The translations under genes were made by a program, and so were the position numbers. Below, piece after piece: positions 8,346 to 16,663 of a stretch of 64,000 nucleotides of DNA. The stretch is from CAXMQS01 sp964195995 (GTDB lineage: Bacteria; Actinomycetota; Acidimicrobiia; Spongiisociales; JAOTWH01). The number at the start of each line of letters is the position of its first letter. The first letter of the stretch is position 1. Location: contig CAXMQS010000001.1 in the NCBI GenBank assembly GCA_964195995.1, positions 45,467 through 109,466 of the forward strand, read 5' to 3'. Below the pieces are notes generated by a model that had not been told where the DNA came from, ran no database searches, and saw only the letters and a program-made list of their open reading frames with translations.

Positions 8346-9118
8346 GTGGTCAGCCTGGAGCTTGCAATGCGGCGCAGTGTTGGCACGTCGATCTCGAGTT
8401 CGGTCGCCTGTGCGATGGCTCTCTCCAGCCGTTGCGGAGCGCTCCTGCCCGTGGCCCCGTGCTCGGGGTCCGCGTTGAAACTCTCGGTCATGTCCTTGAT
8501 CAGGGTGTCGCGTTGCAGCGTTTGTCCGACTAGGGCCTCCTGGAGATCGAGTACGTCAGAAGCCACGTCTTCGGCAAGCGCCCGATGGTCGGACCACAAG
8601 GATCCGACAGTGGTGCCGGGCGGGACGGCGAGGCCGCCGATGTTGGCGACTCCTATGTAGAGGTTCTTGGCCACAAGAGCGTTCAGCAGCGACACATCAG
8701 AGAGCGCAGCCATCGCCGGAATGTCGGCGGCCTCTAGCGCAGACACGACGAGACCGGCTCGTGGTCCGCCAACGATCGTTGGCTTGATGATCTTGGGGGC
8801 GACCCCTCGCTTCTTCTCGAACCACACGACGGCGATCGTCGGGTTGAGCTGATGACGCTCCCAGTCGGCAGGCAGGAGATCGTTCTGTACAAGTCCGACG
8901 TGGTGTCGCCACGGAGCGGGGAGCGAAGCCAAGAGAGCGTCGAGGTCGGCCTCGCGCACGGTCACCAGCGTGATATCGGTGGCCGGGAGCATCGCCGCCG
9001 CCTCGTCCCGATCGGTGTGGCGCGTCACCGGATGAACAGGATGGCCGAGGCGCAGGAAGCCCAGTGCGAATGGCCCCGCCAGTTCACCGATTCCCACGAT
9101 CACCACTGGTGCCTTCAC
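8342..9118 (-). CDS. Ketopantoate reductase-like NAD(P)-binding protein
   Basis: 258-aa protein with an N-terminal Rossmann fold (VVIVGIGELAGPFALGFLRLG, residues 5-25; the third glycine position is relaxed) and an all-helical C-terminal half rich in AEDVASDVLDLQEAL-type helices. This is the layout of the ketopantoate reductase / 6-phosphogluconate dehydrogenase-like superfamily. The general-acid Lys may be in LVAKNLYIGVANIGG (about residues 148-162). I cannot assign a substrate; the canonical PanE nucleotide and substrate signature is only loosely matched. Its stop overlaps the start of the universal stress protein gene in an ATGA, so the two are co-expressed. It is divergent from mraZ. Confidence 0.65.
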   Translation of the reverse strand: MKAPVVIVGIGELAGPFALGFLRLGHPVHPVTRHTDRDEAAAMLPATDITLVTVREADLDALLASLPAPWRHHVGLVQNDLLPADWERHQLNPTIAVVWFEKKRGVAPKIIKPTIVGGPRAGLVVSALEAADIPAMAALSDVSLLNALVAKNLYIGVANIGGLAVPPGTTVGSLWSDHRALAEDVASDVLDLQEALVGQTLQRDTLIKDMTESFNADPEHGATGRSAPQRLERAIAQATELEIDVPTLRRIASSRLTT

Positions 9119-9186
9119 ATGTGGAGGCTATCGAACTTCATCAAGTGGCGGCCCGGGGGAGGGGTTGGACACGAAGGGGAGGAAAG

Positions 9187-9232
9187 TGGTTGACAAGGGT
9201 CATGAAATGGGGCAAAGTGGGGGGCGCTGGAG
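9187..9232 (+). promoter_or_regulatory. mraZ promoter region with MraZ-binding repeats
   Basis: Three pentamers with exact 10-bp spacing: TGGGG at 9208-9212, TGGGG at 9218-9222 and TGGAG at 9228-9232. MraZ is known to bind three TGGGN repeats with 5-nt spacers upstream of its own gene, so this is a good match to an autoregulatory operator. A perfect -35 hexamer TTGACA lies at 9190-9195; the -10 at a 17-bp spacing (CAAAGT, 9213-9218) is weak and is covered by the repeats, as expected for repression. The array ends 25 bp before the mraZ start codon. Confidence 0.75.
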
Positions 9233-9257
9233 GACCCGCTATGTATGAGGCGACGCT

Positions 9258-9689
9258 GTGTTCTTGGGAGAGTTCCAACATAATCTGGATGAGAAGGGCC
9301 GCATGGTCCTGCCACGCAAGTTCCGAGACGCGCTCGCTTCAGGGTGTTTCATCACCAAGGGCCAGGAGCACTGCCTCTACGTCTTCCCCGCAGCTCGCTG
9401 GGAAGCGGAGGTTGAAAAGGTGAACAAGTTGCCTCGCACCGACCGCAGGGCCCGCAACTTCGCCCGCTCCTTCTTCGCGGGAGCCAGCGATCAGGTGCCC
9501 GACGGACAGGGAAGGATCGCCATCCCTCTCGGCCTGAGGTCGTACGCATCGCTCGGAAAGGAAGCAACGGTCGTTGGCGTCGCCGACCGAGTCGAGATCT
9601 GGTCGAGCGAAGCCTGGACTCGCCTGTCGGCTGAGGCCGACGAGTACTACGCAGCTATCGGTGAACAACTCAGCGATGAAGGAATCTGA
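9258..9689 (+). CDS. mraZ: Transcriptional regulator MraZ
   Basis: 143-aa MraZ, the DNA-binding regulator that opens the division and cell-wall cluster. It has two SpoVT-AbrB-like halves. The first begins MFLGEFQHNLDEKGRMVLP with the conserved D-x-K-G-R, and the second carries VPDGQGRIAIP at about residues 76-86, the repeat of the same DGQGR motif. The start is GTG at 9258, giving the family's canonical MFxGE N-terminus. Its likely operator lies directly upstream at 9208-9232. A 96-nt gap with a strong inverted repeat separates it from rsmH. Confidence 0.97.
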   Translation: MFLGEFQHNLDEKGRMVLPRKFRDALASGCFITKGQEHCLYVFPAARWEAEVEKVNKLPRTDRRARNFARSFFAGASDQVPDGQGRIAIPLGLRSYASLGKEATVVGVADRVEIWSSEAWTRLSAEADEYYAAIGEQLSDEGI

Positions 9690-9701
9690 GGATGTCTGGT
9701 T

Positions 9702-9788
9702 CATGCTCAGCCCCCCGGATGCCATATGGAAGGCCCCTTACTCCGCCCGCTTCCATGTTGGCGCCAGCGCTCCGGGGGGCTGATCATG
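9702..9788 (+). promoter_or_regulatory. Long inverted repeat covering the rsmH ribosome-binding site and start codon
   Basis: TCAGCCCCCCGGA (9707-9719) is perfectly complementary to TCCGGGGGGCTGA (9771-9783). After one mismatch, CATG (9702-9705) pairs with CATG (9785-9788). The 3' arm contains the G-run that serves as Shine-Dalgarno and the ATG of rsmH. A nested stem (9727-9732 with 9750-9755, TGGAAG/CTTCCA) lies in the loop. There is no T-run, so it does not look like an intrinsic terminator. It would be expected to restrict rsmH translation unless opened, for example by ribosomes, by a bound factor, or by processing. The pairing is seen in the sequence; the function is inferred. Confidence 0.65.
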
Positions 9789-10706
9789 CACCAGAAGCCC
9801 CACCATTTATCGGTGATGACGTCGGAGGTCGTGGACCTCTTGGCGCCGATCGAGAGCGGCCTGGTGCTGGACGCCACATTCGGCGCAGGAGGACACACCC
9901 GGGCACTCGTCGAGTCGATCCCAGGCGTCCAGATCCTGGCTCTAGATCGCGACCCGTCCGTCACCTCCCAAGTGCCTCGGACTCGGCTGGTGATCGCCAA
10001 CTTCGCCAAGTTGGAGTCGGTGCTGGACCAAGAGGGAGTCGATGAACTCGCTGGCGCCGTCTTCGACCTGGGGCTGTCGTCTGACCAGCTCGACGATGCC
10101 GACCGAGGCTTCTCATATCACGCTTCCGGCCCCCTCGATATGCGCATGGGACCCGACGCACTCTCGACCGCGTCTGACCTGGTCAACACCGCATCTGAGT
10201 CGGATCTCCGAGGCATCATCTCCAGATTTGGGGAAGAGCGGTTCGCGCGGCGCATCGCCGGCGCCATCGTCGCCGCTCGACCCATCGAAGACACCACCCG
10301 GTTGGCCGAGGTCGTTGCGGACGCCGTACCGGCCCCGGCCCGCCGGAGAGGTCATCCGGCAAGGCGAACGTTCCAGGCGATCCGTATCGCCGCCAACGAC
10401 GAGCTCGGAGCGCTCGAAGCGGGACTCGACGTCGCGATCCGCCGGCTCCGAGTCGGAGGTCGCATCGTCGTGATCTCGTACCACTCGCTAGAGGACAGGT
10501 TGGTGAAGAAGCGTTTCACAGCCGGTGCCATCGGGTGCGTTTGCCCCCCCGATCTGCCGGTATGCGGATGCGGGACCGTTGCTGAGCTCCGACTACTGAC
10601 GCGCAGCAGTGTCGGGGCAACGGACGCCGAGATCGAGATCAACCGCAGGGCCCGTAGTGCCAGGCTGAGGGCCGCCGAGAGGGCCGATCCACTGGACGCC
10701 GCATGA
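9786..10706 (+). CDS. rsmH: 16S rRNA (cytosine(1402)-N4)-methyltransferase RsmH (MraW)
   Basis: 306-aa S-adenosylmethionine-dependent enzyme that methylates N4 of C1402 in the ribosomal decoding centre. It begins MHQKPHHLSVM. The SAM-binding motif is LDATFGAGGHTRAL (about residues 29-42), followed by LALDRDP, the FDLGLSSDQLD segment and the conserved SYHSLEDRLVKKRF near the C-terminus. ATG 9786 was chosen because GGGGGG lies 6-11 nt upstream and the family N-terminus fits; an in-frame ATG at 9726 would add 20 atypical residues without a ribosome-binding site. The stop overlaps the ftsL start (ATGA). Confidence 0.97.
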   Translation: MHQKPHHLSVMTSEVVDLLAPIESGLVLDATFGAGGHTRALVESIPGVQILALDRDPSVTSQVPRTRLVIANFAKLESVLDQEGVDELAGAVFDLGLSSDQLDDADRGFSYHASGPLDMRMGPDALSTASDLVNTASESDLRGIISRFGEERFARRIAGAIVAARPIEDTTRLAEVVADAVPAPARRRGHPARRTFQAIRIAANDELGALEAGLDVAIRRLRVGGRIVVISYHSLEDRLVKKRFTAGAIGCVCPPDLPVCGCGTVAELRLLTRSSVGATDAEIEINRRARSARLRAAERADPLDAA

Positions 10707-11101
10707 CGGCCCTGCCCCAGATACTCCGGCCGAAGGGCCTCGAGCTCGTCGTCGACAGACCTGTCCGTCGTGTTCGGCTGCGGGGCTGGGTGGTGTTCAC
10801 GCTGACGGCCGTGCTGGCTTTCATGTCGCTGATCTACTCGAGAGTCCTCCTGGACCGGTCGGCTTTCGCTCTCAACGATCTCGATACGCAGATCAACGCG
10901 ACCGAATCCCGGTACTGGGAACTCCGACTCGAGGTGGCCCGCCTCGAGTCGCCGCAGCGCGTCATCCGCGCCGCGGAGGGGATGGGCCTTGTTCTGCCGA
11001 CTGCGCGGATACCTGTCGAGGCTGTGGGGGTCGATTCAGGAGCCGCTGAGGTAGACGAGAACTGGTTGGAGCTCAAGCCCTTGTTGAGTGCCCAACCATG
11101 A
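10703..11101 (+). CDS. ftsL: Cell division protein FtsL-like
   Basis: 132-aa bitopic membrane protein in the ftsL position of the cluster. It has a short basic cytoplasmic N-terminus (VRRVRLRG), one transmembrane helix at about residues 28-47 (WVVFTLTAVLAFMSLIYS), then an extracytoplasmic heptad-like helix (LNDLDTQINATESRYWELRLEVARLESPQRV). FtsL normally pairs with FtsB/DivIC and FtsQ and links them to FtsW-FtsI. Sequence conservation in this family is low, so the call rests on topology, size and context. It starts with ATGA overlapping the rsmH stop. Confidence 0.85.
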   Translation: MTALPQILRPKGLELVVDRPVRRVRLRGWVVFTLTAVLAFMSLIYSRVLLDRSAFALNDLDTQINATESRYWELRLEVARLESPQRVIRAAEGMGLVLPTARIPVEAVGVDSGAAEVDENWLELKPLLSAQP

Positions 11102-12863
11102 CAACGTGGTCGAGCGCTGGCGACCGATGGCTTGGGGGCTATTCGGTCCGACTGCAGGTGTAGCTGTGGGCCGCCCAACGCGGCGCGCTCCTAAGGCGAG
11201 GATCGTCTCGATCGCCGTGCTGATCCTCGCAGCATGGGTTGGCACGGGACTTCGACTGTTCGAGGTTCAGGTGGTGCATGCCGATGAGTACGCCGAGCGC
11301 GGTCGCGATCAACGTCACGTCACCGAGGTGCTTGCGGCCGACCGTGGCACGATATTCGACAGGGATGGCCACGAGCTGGCGGTGACGATCGATGCGGTGA
11401 CCGTATACGCCGATCCCCGCCTCATCGCCGACCCACAAGCGACCGCAGCCCTCATCGCACCGCTCCTCGGACTCGACACGACCGAGCTGGCCACTCGGCT
11501 GGCCTCAGACACCTCTTTCACATACGTGTCCCGCCAGTTGGAGCGAGAGGACGCCGAGCGCATCGAGGAGCTCGCGATACCGGGGCTGTTCTTCACCCCG
11601 GAGCCTGCTCGCATCTACCCGTCCGGGCCTTTGGCCGCCCACATACTCGGTTTCGTCCGCAGCGACGACAACGAAGGGCTCGAGGGCGTCGAGTTGGCCC
11701 TCAACGATCTGCTACGCGGGACACCGGGGGAGCTGGTCGGAGAGAGGGCCGCTTCGGGAGGCGTCATCATCCCGCTCGGCCAGTACGACATCGTCCCGGC
11801 AGTCCGTGGCCGCGATGTAGTGCTCACGATCGACCGGGAGATCCAGTACGAAGCCGAGGTAGCTCTCGCCCGCGCCGTTGAGGCGTCCGACGCCATCGGC
11901 GGCTCTGTTGTCGTGCTCGACCCCCGCACCGGCGAGATCCTGGCGATGGCTAACCTGCCGACGTTCGATCCCAACGACTTTGCCAACGCCGATCCCGAGG
12001 CGTTTCGCAACCGGGCCATCGTTGATGTCTATGAGCCCGGTTCGACACACAAGCTCGTCACCGTCGCCGCTGCACTGGATGCCGGCGTGGTGCGCCCCGC
12101 TGACATGTTCGACATCCCGTCCGAGCTGGTCATAGACGACAAGACCTACAGCGACGTCTCGGAGACGCTCAGCGAATCTCTGTCGGTCTCCGACATCGTC
12201 GCCTACTCGTCCAATGTCGGGACGATCCTGATTCAGCAAGAACTCGGCAACGAAGCCCTTCACAGGTACATGATCGAGTTCGGTCTCGGTTCCCCATCCG
12301 GGGTCGGCTTTCCCGGCGAGGCGACTGGCAAGGTGTACCCCCTCGAGGAGTGGTGTCCCAACGTTTGCGGAGCCTCGACCGCCATCGGATATCGGGTGTC
12401 GGCGACAGCTCTTCAGATGGCCTCCGTGTTCGGAGTGATAGCCAACGACGGCACCTGGCTCCAGCCGACTCTGATCAAGGAGTTGGTCGGCACCAACGGT
12501 GAGATCACTGAGTCGAGCGCCGGCGAGCGCCGAGTGATCTCGCCGACTACGGCCGCGGAGATGCGGCTGATGCTTGCCGGCGTTGTGGAGAAGGGCACTG
12601 GTACCGGTGCTGCCATCGCGGGCTATCGGGTCGGGGGGAAGACGGGCACGACCGAGAAGTTCTTGGAAGAAGAGGGGCGTTACGGCGACGACGTCGTAGC
12701 CAGTTTCGTTGGGTTCGCTCCGGTCGAGGATCCGCGAATCGTCATCGCAGTGACTATCGACTCGCCGGCCAATGGTGAATTCGGTGGGGACATCGCAGCA
12801 CCAGTCGTCGGCGAGATCGCCCTCTCCGCGCTCCACCAGCTCGGTGTACCTCCCAGTGGCTGA
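11088..12863 (+). CDS. ftsI: Septal class B penicillin-binding protein FtsI (PBP3)
   Basis: Up to 591-aa monofunctional transpeptidase that cross-links septal peptidoglycan with FtsW. One N-terminal transmembrane helix (about residues 38-55), then the class B dimerisation domain starting with ADRGTIFDRDGHELA. The transpeptidase domain has all three active-site motifs: S-x-x-K as GSTHK, S-x-N as YSSN, and KTGT in GGKTGTTEK. No PASTA domains follow. The start is uncertain: GTG 11088 overlaps ftsL by 14 bp, and GTG 11106 or ATG 11127 are alternatives; none has a convincing Shine-Dalgarno. The stop overlaps the murE start. Confidence 0.95.
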   Translation: MPNHDNVVERWRPMAWGLFGPTAGVAVGRPTRRAPKARIVSIAVLILAAWVGTGLRLFEVQVVHADEYAERGRDQRHVTEVLAADRGTIFDRDGHELAVTIDAVTVYADPRLIADPQATAALIAPLLGLDTTELATRLASDTSFTYVSRQLEREDAERIEELAIPGLFFTPEPARIYPSGPLAAHILGFVRSDDNEGLEGVELALNDLLRGTPGELVGERAASGGVIIPLGQYDIVPAVRGRDVVLTIDREIQYEAEVALARAVEASDAIGGSVVVLDPRTGEILAMANLPTFDPNDFANADPEAFRNRAIVDVYEPGSTHKLVTVAAALDAGVVRPADMFDIPSELVIDDKTYSDVSETLSESLSVSDIVAYSSNVGTILIQQELGNEALHRYMIEFGLGSPSGVGFPGEATGKVYPLEEWCPNVCGASTAIGYRVSATALQMASVFGVIANDGTWLQPTLIKELVGTNGEITESSAGERRVISPTTAAEMRLMLAGVVEKGTGTGAAIAGYRVGGKTGTTEKFLEEEGRYGDDVVASFVGFAPVEDPRIVIAVTIDSPANGEFGGDIAAPVVGEIALSALHQLGVPPSG

Positions 12864-14292
12864 AACGATACGGGCACTCGCTGATCGTGTCGCCGGCCGC
12901 GTCGTTGGCGACGCTGATGTCGTCATCAGCGATGTTGTGCACGACCACCGGGAGGGGGGTTCTGGAGCGATGTTCGTGGCCCGGCGGGGGTTGACCGTCG
13001 ACGGTCACGACTTCGTTGCCGAAGCCGCCACGACATGTGCCGGAGTCGGCGTCGAGCACGAGCTTGGCGAGATCGGCGTCCCTCAGCTCGTCGTTGACGA
13101 CACGAGACACGCCCTCGGACAGCTTGCCTCCGCCGTTCATGGAGACCCTTTCGAGACCCTGCGGGCGGTCGGCGTGACCGGCACCAACGGCAAGACGATG
13201 GTCACGCACCTTCTCGGCTCGATCGTCGCCCATTCCGGACGAACCTCTGGCGTGGCAGGCACGCTTGGGTGGAGCATCGGTAGCGACCATTTCCCCTTGT
13301 CGCGTACTTCGCCAGAAGCCTCCGACCTCCATCGCATGGCAGCAGCCATGGTTCGCTCCGGGGTCGATGTAGCGGCGTTCGAGGTGTCGTCACATGCACT
13401 CAGCCTCGACAGAGTGAGCGGAGCTACTTTCGCGGTGGCGGCGTTCACCAACCTGTCTCGCGACCACCTCGACTTCCACATGGACATGGAGACTTACTTC
13501 GAGGCGAAGGCGAGCCTATTCGATTCGGCCCGCAGCGCTCATGCGGTGATCTGGACCGACGATCCATGGGGCGAGCGGCTGGCGGCGTCGGTATCGATAC
13601 CTGTGACTGCGGTCGGGAAGTCCGGCGATGTCTCCGTCGACGTGGTGAAGACAACGCCGGACGGCACATCCTTCGATCTGAATGTCGACGGTGGACGGAG
13701 TCGCGTCGATTTGCCGCTGCTGGGGACGTTCAACGTCGCGAACGCCGCAGTGGCAGCCGCATGTGCTTTGAATCTCGATATCCCGCTGGATTCTGTTATC
13801 GCCGGCCTCGAGGCGGCACCAGCCGTTCCCGGCCGCTTCGAGAACATCGCTGTCTCCAAGCCATTTCGTGTCGTCGTTGACTACGCCCACACCCCCGATG
13901 GCATCGAAGCGGCGGTTGCAGCCGCTCGCGAACTCACCGTTTCCCGCGTTCTGGTGGTTACCGGCGCCGGCGGCGATCGAGATCCCGCCAAGCGCCCCGA
14001 GATGGGGAAGGCAGCGTCCGCCGGGGACATCGTGTTCGTCACGAGCGACAACCCGCGGTCAGAAGATCCAAGCGACATCGCACAGCAGATCATGAAGGGC
14101 GTTGGCGACCATCCGGCTGTTGTAGTCGAGATAGACCGTCGCGCCGCCATCCGCCTCGCCCTTGCCGAAGCAACGTCAGGTGACTTGGTGCTGATCCTCG
14201 GCAAGGGCCACGAGCAAGGCCAGCAGTTCGCAGATCGGACAGATCCCTTCAGTGATGCGGCCGTTATCAAAGAGGAGGCCGCGGCGCTGTGA
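12856..14292 (+). CDS. murE: UDP-MurNAc-tripeptide synthetase MurE, meso-diaminopimelate type
   Basis: About 478-aa ligase that adds the third stem-peptide residue to UDP-MurNAc-L-Ala-D-Glu. The ATP loop is GVTGTNGKT (about residues 105-113), the carbamoylated Lys lies in YFEAKASLF, and the specificity loop reads SDNPRSEDP (about residue 398). The D-N-P-R form is known to select meso-diaminopimelate. GTG at 12856 (overlapping the ftsI stop) or GTG at 12844 are the plausible starts; the open frame continues upstream inside ftsI but without family similarity. It overlaps murF by 4 bp (GTGA). Confidence 0.96.
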   Translation: MAETIRALADRVAGRVVGDADVVISDVVHDHREGGSGAMFVARRGLTVDGHDFVAEAATTCAGVGVEHELGEIGVPQLVVDDTRHALGQLASAVHGDPFETLRAVGVTGTNGKTMVTHLLGSIVAHSGRTSGVAGTLGWSIGSDHFPLSRTSPEASDLHRMAAAMVRSGVDVAAFEVSSHALSLDRVSGATFAVAAFTNLSRDHLDFHMDMETYFEAKASLFDSARSAHAVIWTDDPWGERLAASVSIPVTAVGKSGDVSVDVVKTTPDGTSFDLNVDGGRSRVDLPLLGTFNVANAAVAAACALNLDIPLDSVIAGLEAAPAVPGRFENIAVSKPFRVVVDYAHTPDGIEAAVAAARELTVSRVLVVTGAGGDRDPAKRPEMGKAASAGDIVFVTSDNPRSEDPSDIAQQIMKGVGDHPAVVVEIDRRAAIRLALAEATSGDLVLILGKGHEQGQQFADRTDPFSDAAVIKEEAAAL

Positions 14293-15614
14293 TCCATTGG
14301 ACCCTCGACACAGTGACCACCCTCACCCGAGGGATCCGCCGCGGCCCTGGCGACCTGATCGTGACGGGCGTATCCACGGACTCCCGCAACGTCGCGGCGA
14401 GTGACCTCTTCGTCGCTATCGCGGGGGAGAGCTTCGATGGCCATGACTACTCAGAGGCTGCCCTCTCCGCCGGCGCCGCAGCGGTTCTTGTCGAAGCCGG
14501 TCGGGTTGAGGCCGAGCCACGGGTCGAGGTTGCCGACACTCAGCGAGCTCTGTTGGACCTTGCCATTGGGCGTCGCGCCGAGCTCGACGTTCCGGTAGTG
14601 GCGATCACGGGAAGCACCGGCAAGACATCGACCAAGGACATGATCGCTGCAGCAATGGGTGCTGACAGCTGGGCGTCTCCCGCCTCGTACAACAACGAGA
14701 TCGGAGTGCCTCTCACGGTGTTGGCGACTCCCGATGGCGCCTCGTCACTCATTGTTGAGGTTGGCAGTCGAGGGCCCGGCCACATCGCCAGCCTGGCGCC
14801 TGCGGTTGTTCCCGACGTTGCGGTTGTCACCAACCTTGGGCTAGTGCACCTCGAAACTTTCGGAACAACGGACGAGCTCGCCGCTGCCAAGAGCGAGTTG
14901 CTCGGCGCCCTCAGCGAGGATGGCATCGCGATCCTGCCGTACGGTGAGGGCCGGCTGAGCTTCGCGGGAGAAGAACTTCGCTTCGGCGAAGACCCCAGGG
15001 CAGATGTTGCCGTTTCGAATGTTGAGCTCGACGAGGTGGGACGGGCCCGGTTCATCCTGAATGGCTTTGGTGCCACCATCGAGGTCGGCCTGACGATGGC
15101 GGGTGCCCACCAGGCTCTCAATGCGGCGGCGGCGGCCGCGGCCGCGGTTGCCGCCGGGAGAGACCTTGAGGCCGCCGTTGCTGGCATCGAGGCGGCGGTC
15201 GGATCCCCATGGAGGATGGAGGTCCATCGCGGCACCTTCATCGTCGTCAACGACAGCTACAACGCCAACCCGACATCGGTGGAAGCGGCCCTCCGCACCA
15301 CTGCGCAGCTCAGCGATCGCCTCGTCGCAGTGCTCGGATTGATGGCAGAGCTGGGGACGGTCTCTGAGTCGGAGCACGAGCGCGTCGGAGCTCTTGCCCG
15401 CGAGCTTGGATTCGATCCCGTCATCGTCGTCGGCGACGCCCCTGGGCTGGTCGAAGGCGCCGGGACCGTGGCTCTCCCGGTCTCCGATATCGCAGCTGCC
15501 CGGAAGTCTGTCATGGACGCCATGCAGCCCGGCGGTGCAGTCCTCGTCAAGGGCTCGCGGGTGGTCGGGCTCGAGGTCCTAGCCTCGCAGCTCGCTGAGG
15601 AGGCTGCGGCATGA
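14289..15614 (+). CDS. murF: UDP-MurNAc-tripeptide:D-Ala-D-Ala ligase MurF
   Basis: 441-aa ATP-dependent ligase that adds D-Ala-D-Ala to complete the UDP-MurNAc-pentapeptide. The N-terminal domain contains GVSTDSRNVAASDLFVAI, the central ATP loop is ITGSTGKTSTKDM (about residues 103-115), and SPASYNNEIGVP and NDSYNANPTS are the usual MurF substrate and adenine segments. GTG start at 14289 overlaps the murE stop; the stop overlaps mraY by 4 bp. Cytoplasmic. Confidence 0.97.
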   Translation: MIHWTLDTVTTLTRGIRRGPGDLIVTGVSTDSRNVAASDLFVAIAGESFDGHDYSEAALSAGAAAVLVEAGRVEAEPRVEVADTQRALLDLAIGRRAELDVPVVAITGSTGKTSTKDMIAAAMGADSWASPASYNNEIGVPLTVLATPDGASSLIVEVGSRGPGHIASLAPAVVPDVAVVTNLGLVHLETFGTTDELAAAKSELLGALSEDGIAILPYGEGRLSFAGEELRFGEDPRADVAVSNVELDEVGRARFILNGFGATIEVGLTMAGAHQALNAAAAAAAAVAAGRDLEAAVAGIEAAVGSPWRMEVHRGTFIVVNDSYNANPTSVEAALRTTAQLSDRLVAVLGLMAELGTVSESEHERVGALARELGFDPVIVVGDAPGLVEGAGTVALPVSDIAAARKSVMDAMQPGGAVLVKGSRVVGLEVLASQLAEEAAA

Positions 15615-16663
15615 TCGCACTTCTCATCAGCGGTGCCACGGCCTTCGTCTTTGCCATCTTCGCAACGCCTTCGGCGATCCGCGTCCTACGTCGTAAGGAC
15701 ATCGGACAGTTCATTCGCGAGGACGTTGAGGGACACGCCCACAAGAAGGGGACACCGACCATGGGCGGCGTCGTCATCCTCGCCGCTGTGGTGTTCGGCT
15801 ACCTAATCGCTCACCTCCGAGCGTGGATCCCCGGCGAGGGTTTCGCACTCGAGTGGCGTGCCTTTACCGGTCCCGGGCTCTTGGCCATTGGTGCGGCGCT
15901 GGGGATGGGGCTCATCGGATTCCTCGATGACTACTCGAAGGTTCGCCGTGAGAGGAACCTCGGATTGTCGAAGCGCTGGAAGTTCCTCGGCCAGCTCGCC
16001 ATCGCAGGGCTCTTCGCTTGGGGTGCAGTGGCCGCCGATGTGAGCACCGAACTGTCGTTCACGAGGGGTCTCGGCCTCGATCTGGGTCCCTTCTACGTCG
16101 TGCTCGTGCTCTTGATGCTCACGGCGACGGCCAACGCAGTCAACTTGACAGATGGCCTTGATGGGCTGGCCGCAGGATCTGGCTCGCTGGTGTTCGGTGC
16201 CTTCGTCATCATTTCCTTCTGGCAGTTCCGTAATCCCGACTTCTACGAGGTCGGGGACGCACTGGACCTGGCGATCGTTGCCGCGGCGATGGCCGGCGCG
16301 GCACTTGGATTCCTGTGGTGGAACGCAGCGCCGGCCCAGATCTTCATGGGCGACGTCGGTAGTCAGGGGCTCGGCGGCGGAATGGCCGCGCTGGCCCTGC
16401 TCACCAACACTCATCTGCTCTTGATAGTTCTCGGCGGTCTCTACGTGATGGAGACGGCTTCGGTGATCATCCAGGTGATCTCGTTCCGCGGCTGGGGGAG
16501 GCGAGTCTTCCGGATGACCCCGATCCACCACCATTTCGAACTTGGGGGTTGGCCCGAGACCACGATCATCATCCGCTTCTGGATCTTGGCGGCGCTGCTC
16601 GCCGCCCTTGGTGTTGGGCTCTTCTACGGCGAATTCATCGCAACGACCGGGGGACTCGAATGA
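15611..16663 (+). CDS. mraY: Phospho-MurNAc-pentapeptide transferase MraY
   Basis: 350-aa polytopic membrane enzyme that transfers phospho-MurNAc-pentapeptide to undecaprenyl phosphate, giving lipid I. About ten hydrophobic helices. Conserved cytoplasmic motifs are visible: HKKGTPTMGGV near the N-terminus, the Asp pair in IGFLDDYSKV, NAVNLTDGLDGLAAG, FMGDVGSQGLGG, and the histidine signature MTPIHHHFELGGWPET. ATG 15611 overlaps the murF stop, and its own stop overlaps murD. Confidence 0.98.
   Translation: MIALLISGATAFVFAIFATPSAIRVLRRKDIGQFIREDVEGHAHKKGTPTMGGVVILAAVVFGYLIAHLRAWIPGEGFALEWRAFTGPGLLAIGAALGMGLIGFLDDYSKVRRERNLGLSKRWKFLGQLAIAGLFAWGAVAADVSTELSFTRGLGLDLGPFYVVLVLLMLTATANAVNLTDGLDGLAAGSGSLVFGAFVIISFWQFRNPDFYEVGDALDLAIVAAAMAGAALGFLWWNAAPAQIFMGDVGSQGLGGGMAALALLTNTHLLLIVLGGLYVMETASVIIQVISFRGWGRRVFRMTPIHHHFELGGWPETTIIIRFWILAALLAALGVGLFYGEFIATTGGLE

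Noticed and set aside
9690..9785. Intrinsic terminator between mraZ and rsmH
   Set aside because: The stem is strong but lacks a T-run and its 3' arm contains the rsmH ribosome-binding site and ATG, so a translational role is more likely.
11712..12926. 404-codon minus-strand open frame opposite ftsI
   Set aside because: Runs through the transpeptidase motifs of ftsI in antisense and has no ribosome-binding site or known motifs.
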